NCBI GenBank assembly: GCA_014529385.2
Contig: CM043964.1
Location: forward strand, 137,463,029 to 137,527,028
From: Adiantum capillus-veneris
Taxonomy: Eukaryota > Streptophyta > Polypodiopsida > Polypodiales > Pteridaceae
Length of the DNA stretch: 64,000 nt
Direction: 5' to 3'
Under the pieces are notes generated by a model, which saw nothing but the letters and a program-made list of their open reading frames with translations, was not told the DNA's origin and did no database searches. How positions within the stretch are numbered: the stretch's first letter is position 1; each line of letters starts with the position of its first letter. The position numbers and the translations under genes were made by a program. Positions 33,074-42,332 of the stretch are shown here, in pieces.

Positions 33074-33122
<49 letters not shown>
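33051..33122. repeat. GA and poly-G tract between hAT and gag
   Basis: A short (GA)n, then about 48 G. The equivalent site of the mirrored copy (48,007-48,430) has a short C run and very long CT arrays. Confidence 0.9.
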
Positions 33123-33123
<1 letters not shown>

Positions 33124-33188
33124 CACTTAATGCATGAGTAGTCCCTGCATAGGCTTCTGCAGATAAGAACTATAGTGATTGTTCACTC

Positions 33189-33866
33189 TTGAAGAGAATA
33201 CCTGGAAAAACTAGACGCTGGAATAGCTTTAAGAAATGCAAAGCCAAATCTATCGCACCTTTGACGCAAAATGTTAATGGCCAAGATGTGTCGATTATGC
33301 CTACTACAGTGCCCATGTTGCAGACCATTCCCTATGACAATTTGGGGGCACTAGAAAAGCCGAAAGCTTACAAAGAAGGTGGTGCAGCTGTAAAGTTCAG
33401 CACTTTCAGTGGCTTCCACGATAAAGCAAAGGCTCTCACTTTCCTCCAGCAATTTGATACAGCTTATGCAGGAGGGAATTTCACAAAGACCTCTAAAGTA
33501 AGAAAAGCTGCCACTTTCTTAAAGGACAACGCGCTTACATGGTGGACGACATTGTTAATGCAAGGGCAGGCATCCGCCACTTGGGTTTACTTCAAGAAAA
33601 TGTTTGCATCTGCTTGGCTGTCAAATGAATTTGAAGCAGACGTCATGACAGATTGGCACCAGCTTACTTCGGCTACATGCAAGAGCTTGCTGGAGTACAA
33701 TAGGAGGTTTTGTGAAGCGTTACTCTCAGTAACCTCCTACAGATTTGTGCCATTGACAGAGCAGATAGATAAGTACTGTTGTGGACTGCCTAAAGGGCTT
33801 CGCGATTACTGTACCAAGAACAGAGTGGCTACCCTCACTCAGCTAACACTGGTCTTGCCTTGTTGA
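33189..33866 (+). CDS. Element 1 gag, N-terminal ORF
   Basis: 225 codons. The retrotransposon gag core starts near residue 75: KFSTFSGFHDKAKALTFLQQ, KAATFLKDNALTWWTTLL, WVYFKKMFASAWL and LPKGLRDYCTKNRVATLTQL. Gag forms the virus-like particle. The frame then shifts into the next ORF at about 33,860, which continues gag. An inverted, more damaged copy lies at 47,935-46,565. Confidence 0.88.
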   Translation: MKRIPGKTRRWNSFKKCKAKSIAPLTQNVNGQDVSIMPTTVPMLQTIPYDNLGALEKPKAYKEGGAAVKFSTFSGFHDKAKALTFLQQFDTAYAGGNFTKTSKVRKAATFLKDNALTWWTTLLMQGQASATWVYFKKMFASAWLSNEFEADVMTDWHQLTSATCKSLLEYNRRFCEALLSVTSYRFVPLTEQIDKYCCGLPKGLRDYCTKNRVATLTQLTLVLPC

Positions 33867-34993
33867 AAGGAGAGGACGGTGGGTTTTCGAGCAACGAGAA
33901 AGGAGGGCAACAAAAGAAAAATTCAGCGAAGAAGCTCTTTGTGAAAACGGCTCCTGAAGCGTCACAGGGGTCGGAAAAGGCCACCAAAGACAAGGATTCA
34001 GCCGGGACTTCTGGAGCGCAGGCAAAGAAACAGAAAAGGAAGCCTTTTGTGCGCAAGTCGCTCGAGGAAAAGAAGGTCCTAATGGCTGAAAATAAATGCT
34101 TTATATGCGAGCAGCCTGGTCACTTTGCTACCAATTGTCCACAAAGGAAAAGACCAGCCGACTCAGATGATAAAGACGACCAAAAAGGCAAGAAGCCTAA
34201 ACCCACGGCAGGTTTGGTGCCAGACATGGTGGGTGACAGGCCCACTACAATTGCCAGTGAGTTATGCATGGCATGGGGTAAAGTTAGGGATCAGACGGCA
34301 CTCGTCTTCTTTGATCCAGGTGCCAAAGCCAACTTTATCTCACTAGAGTTAGCTCTGAAGCTGGGCATCAGAGCTAAAGAGATGGGGTACACAGCACAGG
34401 CAAGGTTGGCATGTCCTAGCCACTCAGAGTGTGTTACTCCCATTATTGGAAAGTTGCGTTTGCATATCCAGTCATATGTGGACACAGAAGAATTTTATAT
34501 CATGCCATTGGAAGGGTGCAATGCGCTACTTGGAATTCCATGGATGTTCAGAGTGCATGGCGTGCTGGATGTCTTCGGCAAGACGATCACCCTTCCGCAT
34601 AGGGGCAAAACTCATGTTTTGGATGTAAAGCTCAAAGGAGAGTCTATCCCTATTGTATCTGCTTCTGCTATCACTTCTGTAATAAAGAATCAGCTTTCTG
34701 TGTACCTGATTTTTGCACTTGATGTCTCAGATAATGATCAGTCAAATTTATTTGTGTTAGATAAAGAAAGGTCAGCATTTTCCCAAAAGTTTAGTGACTG
34801 TTTTTCTGATTCATTACCGTCGCAATTGCCGCCAGAGAGACCTGAGGACCATCGGATAGATTTGGTGCCAGGATGTAGCCCACCAAATAGACGTCCCTAC
34901 AGGGTTAGCGCGGCACAGCAGAAAGAGATTATGGGCCAGGTTGAGGAGTTATTAGAGAAGGGGCTGATTCAGCCTAGTTCTTCACCCTTTTGA
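33860..34993 (+). CDS. Element 1 gag C-terminus, protease and RT start
   Basis: 377 codons. A Lys-rich region leads to an intact CCHC knuckle CFICEQPGHFATNC (about residues 79-92), then the aspartic protease with FFDPGAKANFISLELA (about 155), the flap region IGKLRLHIQSYV and EGCNALLGIPWM. It ends with the RT lead-in EELLEKGLIQPSSSPF and a TGA at 34,991 where RT should continue. The protease site reads DPGA, a variant of the usual D[ST]GA. Confidence 0.9.
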   Translation: MLKGEDGGFSSNEKGGQQKKNSAKKLFVKTAPEASQGSEKATKDKDSAGTSGAQAKKQKRKPFVRKSLEEKKVLMAENKCFICEQPGHFATNCPQRKRPADSDDKDDQKGKKPKPTAGLVPDMVGDRPTTIASELCMAWGKVRDQTALVFFDPGAKANFISLELALKLGIRAKEMGYTAQARLACPSHSECVTPIIGKLRLHIQSYVDTEEFYIMPLEGCNALLGIPWMFRVHGVLDVFGKTITLPHRGKTHVLDVKLKGESIPIVSASAITSVIKNQLSVYLIFALDVSDNDQSNLFVLDKERSAFSQKFSDCFSDSLPSQLPPERPEDHRIDLVPGCSPPNRRPYRVSAAQQKEIMGQVEELLEKGLIQPSSSPF

Positions 34994-35172
34994 TCCCTAG
35001 TGCTCCTAGTGCAGAAGAAGGATGACTCATGGCGCATGTGTATTGATTACCATGCTTTGAATAAGAATACCATCAAGAATAAGTTTCCTATTCCTAGAAT
35101 TGATGATATTCTCGATCGTTTAGAGGGTGCTGCAATTTTCGGCAAGATAGACCTTAAGAGTGGGTACCATCG
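34994..35172 (+). pseudogene. Element 1 RT, 5' part
   Basis: The frame continues after the [50 protein letters not shown]. It is interrupted by the LINE immediately after the last motif. The polymerase resumes at 42,106. Confidence 0.9.
35158..35172. repeat. Target-site duplication, left (LINE-A)
   Basis: GAGTGGGTACCATCG, repeated exactly at 42,106-42,120 after the LINE's A tail. Confidence 0.95.
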
Positions 35173-35258
35173 AAAGGGATATTAAACATATTGTCGAGAC
35201 AGAAAAATCTTCCAACGCGCGCTCGCTACTGCTGTGTTTCTTCGCTGCGCCATCGCTG

Positions 35259-35515
35259 CCCCCCCCCCCCCCCCCACAAAGCGCTGCCCGTCGCTGCCTG
35301 GCCTCCCGCTGGTGGCTGCCTCCACCCTCCCGCCTGCCCTCAGCCCCCGCTGCCTCCCCTCGCGCTGCCCCTGTCCCAGCCCGTCCGCCCGTCTTCAGGC
35401 CCTGCTGCCGCCCCCACCCTCAGCCCGAGCTGCTGCCGCCCGCCCTCAGCCCCGCCTTTTGTACACTGCCTTCCCCCGCTTGCCACAGCCAGCCAAAAAA
35501 AATAAAAATAAAAAA

Positions 35516-35550
<35 letters not shown>
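35259..35550. repeat. Poly-C tracts in LINE-A 5' region
   Basis: C17 (35,259-35,275) and about C34 (35,517-35,550) flank GC-rich leader DNA. Proline-rich frames here are products of the tracts. Confidence 0.9.
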
Positions 35551-35708
35551 TGCCTCGGCCCGTTCGTCCGCCCGTTTGGGTCCTTCTCCCCGGTTACTCC
35601 TTGCACTTCGGCACTTTCGGCAATGTTTCAATTCCTTGGAGCGGTGTTGACACGCCCAATTGCAGCGCCCTCCCGTCGTCCCCTTCACACGCCACAGCAG
35701 TAGACACA

Positions 35709-37017
35709 GATGGAGGCTCCAGCTTCGCCACAGAGGGACTCGCCAGAAGCCCCCTCGCCCAATCCCGTTGAGCCCACCATTCGACTTGCTGTCTCGCCTA
35801 CAAAGCAAGCGGGGCCTTGCCGCAGAGGTAGAGCGATTGCAGGCGACCTCGGTCATCTGCAAGATTCTCGGCACCCGACCTAGCAGAGGAGAGCTGCGAG
35901 ACCTTCTCCAGGCCCGCCTTCTCGCAGAGGTGGGAAAGATTTTGGATGTCCAGATTCTCGGACGGGGTTACTATCAGATCGAGTTGGAGTCCTCCGAGAT
36001 GGCATCCAAGGTCATAGCTATGAGTCCACTGGCCATCCGAGCATCACGTGCCCACTTTCGATAGTGGCGACATGGTTTTGACCCAGCTTCGAATGTTCTA
36101 GTAGAGGAGGCAGACATCCCCATCTCAGTTTGCTTTCCGGGTTTACGGAGGGAGTACCTACCACTTCTTTCCAGGATCGGTTCCGCCATTGGGACTGTCC
36201 TGGAGACACCTCGCACGGCAGCATCAGTAGCTGCCAAGGCGGCTGGCATTCCCTCAGTTCGAGTTTTGGTCAGAGATACCCACACGCTCCCGAAGGTTAT
36301 CCTTTTACCTCGGGTGAGTGGGGGTTGGTTTCGACAGAGTGGAGAGTACGCGGGCCTCCCAAACCAGTGCTTCATTTGCCAACAGATGGGCCATCTAGCG
36401 AAGGCCTGTCCACGGAGGAGGCCGCGACCTGCACCACAGCCTCAGCCCCAGCCTGCCAGGGCTGGCCCGCAGCCAAAGCCAGCGGCACAGCGTGCAGATG
36501 CAGAGCCACCCTCCGAGCCTGGGGCTCCAGCGGAGGAGGGGTGGCAGCAGGCCCGTGGCCGCCGATGCCAGGGGCCACAGCGTCAGCCTGACACTCAGAG
36601 TCGCCCTCAGGTGCCTACTCAGCATCAGTGGGTTCCCACGGGGAACTGTTTTGGTCCTCTTCAGCAGGAGGAGATCCCTGCGCCAGCCCCCACCTCCGCT
36701 TCTCCCTCGACAGCCGCTCCCCCCTCCAGAGTTTCCCCCTGTGCCTCATCCTCCCGCCTTCTACACCTGTCGCCTCTCCACCTCCCCCCTCTACCTCTAT
36801 CGCCCCATCCCGCCCCTCTTCTCCTCCACTCTCCCCAGCTCCTCCTGCCCCCCCTCCTGCTCCAGTTCCTCAGTCGGCTCAGGAGACTGGTCCCTCTCCG
36901 GCGGCTAGGAGATCTCTTGGCAGCGTCTTTGCCGCGAGTCGCCTAGCGAGAGAGGGTCAGCCCTTCTTGCGGCCCCCTCTACAGATTCAAACATCCTCCC
37001 TTGCCCTCGTGGGCTGA
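35709..37017 (+). pseudogene. LINE-A ORF1 (nucleic-acid-binding protein)
   Basis: ATG at 35,709 opens a short Pro/Ser-rich lead. One frameshift then gives VERLQATSVICKILGTRPSR and VGKILDVQILGRGYYQIEL, a DUF4283-like RNA-binding region. A TAG at 36,062 interrupts it. The next frame (36,266-36,946) carries the knuckle CFICQQMGHLAKAC at about residues 35-48 of that frame, and then a Pro/Gln/Arg-rich tail. ORF1 proteins coat LINE RNA. The exact end is unclear because the tail exists in more than one open frame. Confidence 0.72.
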
Positions 37018-37600
37018 CAAGCATTGACATCCGACGCCACTGGGACTTCTTCGACTACGGGTTCACTCGTTTTCTCGGCAATTCTGCAACAGACCATGAG
37101 GCAACCTATTTCAGGATCCATGTTTTGTTCCTCGCCGCTAGGGGGACAGAGGCCCTAGACTCGGCAGTTGGTTTCTCCTTCCCCCTCTGTGGTAGGGCCG
37201 AGACAAAGTGGTCCCTTGACTCAGTGGTGGGATGGTTGCATACTCAGGTCTTAGAGTTCTCTCACCACATGGGAGAACTTGGAGTTACAGATATGCTGCA
37301 GACTTTGTGGCCATTGGCCAAGTTTGCGGTGACACCCCCAGACTCAGCAGGATGTAGGCACATTGTGGTGTACTTCTTTGCTGATACACAGTGTTTGCCT
37401 TGCTATGTATACATTCATGAGGACTCCTAGACAGAGGAGGTTGCGTTACGCACGGCTCGCTCTGCTTGGGCTTGGGCTAGGCACTCACTGCAGTCACGCC
37501 TATCTAGAGGACGCTCGGATGCGGATTACTCCCCATCCAAGCCTGCCTCGGAGATAGCCCGTCTTGCTGCTGCGGCAGCATCTGTTCTCTCTCGCTCCCC
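37018..37600 (+). pseudogene. LINE-A inter-ORF coding-like segment
   Basis: The frame through 37,430 reads HWDFFDYGFTRFLGNSATDH and FRIHVLFLAARGTEALD, then HIVVYFFADTQCLPCYVYIH. It is protein-like, but I do not recognise a family. It lies between the ORF1 tail and the ORF2 endonuclease. Confidence 0.45.
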
Positions 37601-38360
37601 ATAAGGATCGTCTCATGGAACGTGCAGGGACTAGGTGGGCCCCAGTTTCAGCGACAGTGGGGCCGATTGCGTCAGGAGCTTCAGCGTTGCCTTGTGGGAG
37701 GAGAGATTGATCTCCTTATGCTCCAGGAGCACCATCTGTGTGAGAGCCGCATTCGGCGATGTGGTCAGATTTTGCGTGGACGTTATGATACCTTTTGGTC
37801 AGCTGCTTTTGGACCTGGAGGCATCCAGGGTGGGGTTTGTATGACTATTGCGGACTCATTGCAGCAGGCCATTGTGGGCAGAGGGATTATTGTGCCAGGC
37901 AGGGCTCAGTGGATTACTATGCAGGTTCAGATGGCCTTGTGAGCTTTCTGAACATCTATGCGCCCAATGTGGCGAGTGCTCGTGCAGAGTTTTGGTCACA
38001 GATTGTTGAGTCTTTGCCGCAGGTCGATCATTGGTGTGTAGGAGGGGACTTCAACATGTTGGAGGACCCTTCTGACAGGATTGGTGGCAGCCATGCTACT
38101 GTGCATGGAGTCGAGTTGCAGCTTGGGAGAGGTTTTGTATGACTTTGAGGGTCTCGGATACATGGCAGCACTCTGGTTTTGTGACGCCCCCAGACAGTCT
38201 TGCCTTCTCTAGATCAGACCGCAGAGTGGGAGGATTGAATCTATCGCGAATAGATCGCTTCTACACTAGTGACCACTTCAGTGACTTGGGGGGTTCAGTG
38301 GGCATCCTGGCAGGGACTTCCTTCTCGAACCATGCTCCAATGATCCTCACGGTGGCAGAC
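37601..38360 (+). pseudogene. LINE-A ORF2 endonuclease domain
   Basis: APE-type motifs in order: IVSWNVQGLGG (about 37,605), LLMLQEHHL, then after a frameshift LNIYAPNVA and CVGGDFNMLEDPSDR (about 38,040-38,085), then, in the next frame, LSRIDRFY and SFSNHAPMI. These form the N, E, GDFN, D and SNH sites of the nickase. Two frame changes break it. Confidence 0.82.
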
Positions 38361-39104
38361 AAGCAGTGGATTGGGAGCACGATGCTTCGCATCCCAGAGA
38401 GGGTCTTGTTGGACTCAGCACTCAGAAAGAGGGTAGAGGCTCTCTGGACAGAGGGCATGGACAACCAGGTCTCACCTGCAGACAGAGTGGCCTCAGGCCT
38501 AGCTCAGCTTAGCCACTTTTTTCTTCAGGAGTCTCTGGCTCGCCGGGCTGCAGCGAGGGAGGCGGAGCAGCGTCTCAGACGAGGCATTGCTTCACTACAC
38601 TTTTTTCTTCAGGAGTCTCTGGCTCGCCGGGCTGCAGCGAGGGAGGCGGAGCAGCGTCTCAGACGAGGCATTGCTTCACTACAGAGGATGCAGGAGCAGC
38701 ATCCAGACAGTGCATGGTTGGAGGAGCAGTTACAGCTGGCTCGACAGGAGCTTGCTAGCATAGAGGAGAGGCCTCATGAGTTTGCCTTTCACCGACAGGC
38801 ATCTCAGTGGACTCAGGCGGGTGACAGAGTGACTGGTGCCTTTTTTGAGACAGTGGGACCTCGGCACTTGCATGCCAAGGTCATTCAGTTGAGGAGGCCC
38901 GATGGGTCAGTTGCTTGTGAGCCCGAGGATATGCGTGCAGTTGCTAATGACTTTTACCGCGAGTTACTGTCGGCTGAGCCTCAGTCAAAGTGGCAGGATG
39001 CATGCAGGGAGCAGATTTGGGCACAGATGCCATGTCTTGTGACGGAGGAGATGCGCCAGAGGCTTGAGATGCCACTTCAGCTTGAGGAGCTACACAGCTC
39101 TTAG
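38139..39104 (+). CDS. LINE-A ORF2 fragment: endonuclease end and linker
   Basis: 321 codons. It starts in the last part of the endonuclease (RVGGLNLSRIDRFYTSDHFS) and continues through the linker to the RT lead-in. An 84-bp in-frame tandem duplication lies inside it (28 residues repeated, HFFLQESLARRAAAREAEQR and onward). The frame runs on to a stop at 39,104, while the RT continues in another frame from about 39,064. Confidence 0.8.
   Translation: MTLRVSDTWQHSGFVTPPDSLAFSRSDRRVGGLNLSRIDRFYTSDHFSDLGGSVGILAGTSFSNHAPMILTVADKQWIGSTMLRIPERVLLDSALRKRVEALWTEGMDNQVSPADRVASGLAQLSHFFLQESLARRAAAREAEQRLRRGIASLHFFLQESLARRAAAREAEQRLRRGIASLQRMQEQHPDSAWLEEQLQLARQELASIEERPHEFAFHRQASQWTQAGDRVTGAFFETVGPRHLHAKVIQLRRPDGSVACEPEDMRAVANDFYRELLSAEPQSKWQDACREQIWAQMPCLVTEEMRQRLEMPLQLEELHSS
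38514..38681 (+). repeat. 84-bp exact tandem duplication in ORF2
   Basis: 38,514-38,597 and 38,598-38,681 are identical and in frame. Confidence 0.93.
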
Positions 39105-40146
39105 GGCCCTCCCTCGTGGTAGCTGTCCAGGTGAGGATGGGTTGACTCCCAGCTTTTTCTTGGAGTACTGGGACCTGCTTGGCCCATATCTTTGTAGTGC
39201 TTTTCAGCACATTTTGCACACAGGGGTGATGCCTGACAGCATGAGTGAGGGCCTGATCTATCTCATTCCCAAGGAGGGTGGCTCCTTGGATGAGATTCGA
39301 CAGTGGCGCCCCATCACCATCCTCAACTCAGCCTACAAAATTCTTGCCAAGGCTCTGAGTTTGAGGATTCAGCCACTTTTAGAGAGCCTTATACATGGGA
39401 CTCAGACAGGTTTTGTCAAGGAACGCAGTATCCTTGACAACATCTTTACTTTCTGGGAGGCCTCTGCCCTGGCACAGCTCCGTGGTGAGGACCTTGTGAT
39501 TCTTCTTCTCGATTTTGAGAAGGCGTACGACCGAGTTGACTGGGACTTTCTAGAGGGCACTCTCAGCAGGATGGGCTTCTCAGATGCTTGGATCAAAAGG
39601 GTGTCAGCTTTGTACAGACAGGCTCACAGTCAGGTGCTTTTGGCAGGGGGGAGAGGTGAGCGCTCCATGCTCACACACTCGGTCAGACAGGGTTGTCCTC
39701 TTGCCCCCTTTCTCTTTCTGTTCTATGCGGAGGCGATGAGCAGATTTTTGGTGTCACAGCAGGTTGGTCTTCAGGGCTTAGCACTCCCTATTCCGGGAGA
39801 GGAGCTACTGGATGCTGAGTTTGCGAATGACTCAGCCTTGTACTTAGATGGCCAGGAGGCCAATCTTCACCGATGTGAGCAGGCTCTAGAGACCTTCTGC
39901 TGTGCATCGGGCGCACTGATCAACTGGAAAAAGACAGTGGCTTTCTCGATTGGTAGTGCTCCTGTGCCAGATTGGATGCCAGGAGAGGGTTTCAGGTGGA
40001 TTACCCCAAGGACTGCACTTCGGTACTTGGGTTGTCAGGTTGGTTTGGACTTGTCTCTGAGCAGCAGATTGCTCCTCTTCTCCTGTCCATCAGGAGAAAG
40101 CTGTTACATTGGAGCTCAGCACGACTTTTGCTGGCTGGCAGAGTAG
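39064..40146 (+). CDS. LINE-A reverse transcriptase ORF fragment
   Basis: 360 codons of the RT core: GEDGLTPSFFLEYWDLLGP, GLIYLIPKEG, RQWRPITILNSAYKILAKAL, TGFVKERSILDNI, VILLLDFEKAYDRVDW and SVRQGCPLAPFLF. The catalytic FADD box reads FANDSALYL, so one essential Asp is Asn. It ends ALRYLGCQVGLDL just before a frameshift into the next fragment. As it stands it cannot polymerise. Confidence 0.9.
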   Translation: MRCHFSLRSYTALRALPRGSCPGEDGLTPSFFLEYWDLLGPYLCSAFQHILHTGVMPDSMSEGLIYLIPKEGGSLDEIRQWRPITILNSAYKILAKALSLRIQPLLESLIHGTQTGFVKERSILDNIFTFWEASALAQLRGEDLVILLLDFEKAYDRVDWDFLEGTLSRMGFSDAWIKRVSALYRQAHSQVLLAGGRGERSMLTHSVRQGCPLAPFLFLFYAEAMSRFLVSQQVGLQGLALPIPGEELLDAEFANDSALYLDGQEANLHRCEQALETFCCASGALINWKKTVAFSIGSAPVPDWMPGEGFRWITPRTALRYLGCQVGLDLSLSSRLLLFSCPSGESCYIGAQHDFCWLAE

Positions 40147-41991
40147 TAGTTGCCAACCAGGTGCTATTGGCGACTATGTGGTACATCACTTCCTGCTGGA
40201 TCTTCTCGAGTTCTTGTATCAGCCAGGTAGAGAGGCTGATCAGGAACTTCTTTTGGTCAGGACGTGACACTCAAATGGCCCGAGCCAAGGTGGCTTGGTC
40301 AGTCATCACGCTTCCTTGTTCTCAGGGAGGGCTTGGGATCATTGATCCAGCACAGCAGAGCAGAGCCCTTCTAGGGAAGTTCATAGTCAGAGGACTTCTT
40401 CCAGGTGAGGAGCCCTGGAAGGAGTTCTTGTTGCAGAGGCTTCGTGCCAGGGTACCTCAGTCAAGAGGCCCTTGGCAACCTTCGACCAAATGGATCTTTA
40501 CAGAGATGCGCCGAGTTGGTTTGAGCAGGAGACAGGAGGACCGCTTCGCTATGAGTTTGCTTCGTTCTTGGGAGCTCTTGCGGCGTGGCCTAGAGCAGCG
40601 ACAACCGATGTGCACGGAGGAGCGCCGGAGAGGCCACTTGGTTGGTAGTCGGCCTCATGTTTCCTGGGGTCCCATGTCAGCAGGTCCAGCGCGCTCTCTA
40701 GGTGACTGGCTAGAGTTCACAGGTTTGTCAGAGGAGGTGCAGGGTTCCAGTTGCAGGGCATGAGAGGGGTGCAGAGCATGTGTCAGGACATCTCAGAGTC
40801 AGTTCCAGCTGAGTGGCTCACGCCTCTCGATCCACTAGCACCCCGGTGGATGGGAGCCTTCACACGACTAGAGGTTCTCATTTCAGTCAGGGCCTGCTCA
40901 GAGACTGTCCCAGCCCTGTTCTTCGAGCTTCAGGGTGGGGGACGATTACAGCGAGTTGCAGTAGAGGCCCCGCAGGTAGCAGAGTGTTGTTTTCAGAGGA
41001 TCCGAGTTGTGGGCTTTTGTAGGAGGACTTGCGTCATTGACCCTGACCCAGCAGCTCTTGAGACTGGACACTGGAGGCTATGGGCTTGGGAGTGTTGTCC
41101 ACTGGCACGAGTATAGTGGGATCCTGGTGAGTGGCTATGGAGGGACCCCTCTCTTCTGCAGACCACCCATGAGTCCCCTTCTTTTAGTACACTATTCGGC
41201 TTGGACGTCATATACTTGCAACACACAGAGAGGCCCGCCCCGCTGCAACACGTCATTGGCAGGAGGAGGGCCTCACAGTTGAATTCTTGGCAGCCTTTTG
41301 GCAGAGGCTGTGGGACTCTAGACAGCCGAGGCGCGTCACTTTGTTTCAGTGGCTGGTTGCACACAGAGCTACAGCAGTAGGGAGCTGGCTTGTGCATAGT
41401 GGACTCTCGGCCGCATGTGCAGCCTGTGACCAGTTGGTGGAGAGTCAACATCACTCTCTTTGGGACTGTCCCTCGGCCCAGCAGGTGTGGCTCTGAGTTC
41501 TTCGGCTGATGCCTACTCTCTCCACGGCTAGACAGTACACTTGGGGGGCAACGGCTTGGTCCACTCTCATGGGCCCGGCACTTCAGTTTGAGCTATCTTC
41601 CACCAGTAGGATGATAGTGATACAGGGGGGGCGTCCTACACTCCAGCCTGCTACAGAGCTTACTCCACACGAGTGGTGCAGTGAGAGAGAGGAGTGTTGG
41701 GAGCTCATCAGTGGCCTGACACTGTGGTTCATTTGGCGGGCCCACTGTTTCCGCATTTTTGAGGCCCGCTCTGCGCCGCCAGCAGAGACTGTTCGTGACT
41801 TCTGGCTAGAGCTGATCCATACTCTCAGAGGACAGCTTGAGGGACTCCAAGGCAGCTCCGACCGCATGCGGGAGCGCCGCGAGGCTTTCCTTCGACTCTG
41901 GCGCCATGGGCCTTTCTATACCATTGTCGAGGGTGTGCTCAGATGGCACTACCGACCACCTGTGTGGCTTTTCCCTCCTCCCATCCCTTGA
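39972..41991 (+). pseudogene. LINE-A ORF2 C-terminal region
   Basis: Frames 39,972-40,763, 40,751-41,116, 41,287-41,496 and 41,509-41,991 follow one another with shifts. They carry the RT thumb (RRKLLHWSSARLLLAGRVVV, FFWSGRD, GGLGIIDPA) and the zinc-finger motif near the C-terminus, VTLFQWLVAHRATAVGSWL with CAACDQLVESQHH and SLWDCPSAQQVW. The final frame stops at about 41,991, about 105 bp before the A tail. Confidence 0.8.
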
Positions 41992-42105
41992 TTTAGCCTC
42001 ATTGTATATATGTTTTTCTTTCATTGGGAGAGTCTCCCCATCATGCTTGTTGTAGCCCTCTCTTGCATTAACTAATAGAAGGATCTTTTTCTCGGGAAAA
42101 AAAAA

Positions 42106-42332
42106 GAGTGGGTACCATCGGAGTCGTATAAGGCCAGAGGACGTGTACAAGACTGCGTTTAGAACGACATTTGGTCTTTATGAGTTTCTAGTGATGTCGT
42201 TTGGGCTAACAAATGCTACTGCCACGTTCAACAGAATGATGGAACGGATTTCCGCTGGCATCAACAGTTTGTTGGGACGTTCTTCGATGACATGATAGTC
42301 TATTCGAAGAATGAAGAGGAGCATAGGGTCAC
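42106..42332 (+). pseudogene. Element 1 RT, middle part after LINE-A
   Basis: After the second target-duplication copy, RT resumes: [27 protein letters not shown] and the active-site box [15 protein letters not shown] at about 42,280-42,325. Frameshifts and a stop separate these motifs. The DD pair is intact. Confidence 0.85.

Larger units (their letters stand above)
32383..34549. repeat. Inverted duplication, left arm (hAT-gag-protease)
   Basis: Matches the reverse complement of 46,621-50,443 once the 1,366-bp LTR insertion and microsatellite differences are set aside. Contents in order: hAT N-terminus, simple repeat, gag, zinc knuckle, protease. Confidence 0.8.
35173..42105 (+). mobile_element. 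LINE-A: full-length-like non-LTR retrotransposon in element 1 RT
   Basis: 6,933 bp, with a 3' A9 tail (42,097-42,105) and a 15-bp exact target duplication, the hallmarks of target-primed reverse transcription. ORF1 with a CCHC knuckle is followed by ORF2 with APE endonuclease, RT and a C-terminal zinc motif. GC content is much higher than the surrounding gypsy DNA. It is inactivated by shifts and by a catalytic Asp-to-Asn change. Confidence 0.93.

Noticed and set aside
33075-33122. Poly-G run as an assembly gap filler
   Set aside because: Cannot be settled from sequence. The mirrored copy also has a C/G run at the same place, so a real homopolymer is more likely.
35191-36946. Proline-rich host protein genes
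   Set aside because: The frames derive from poly-C and GC-rich LINE leader and ORF1 tail, and lie inside the bounded LINE.
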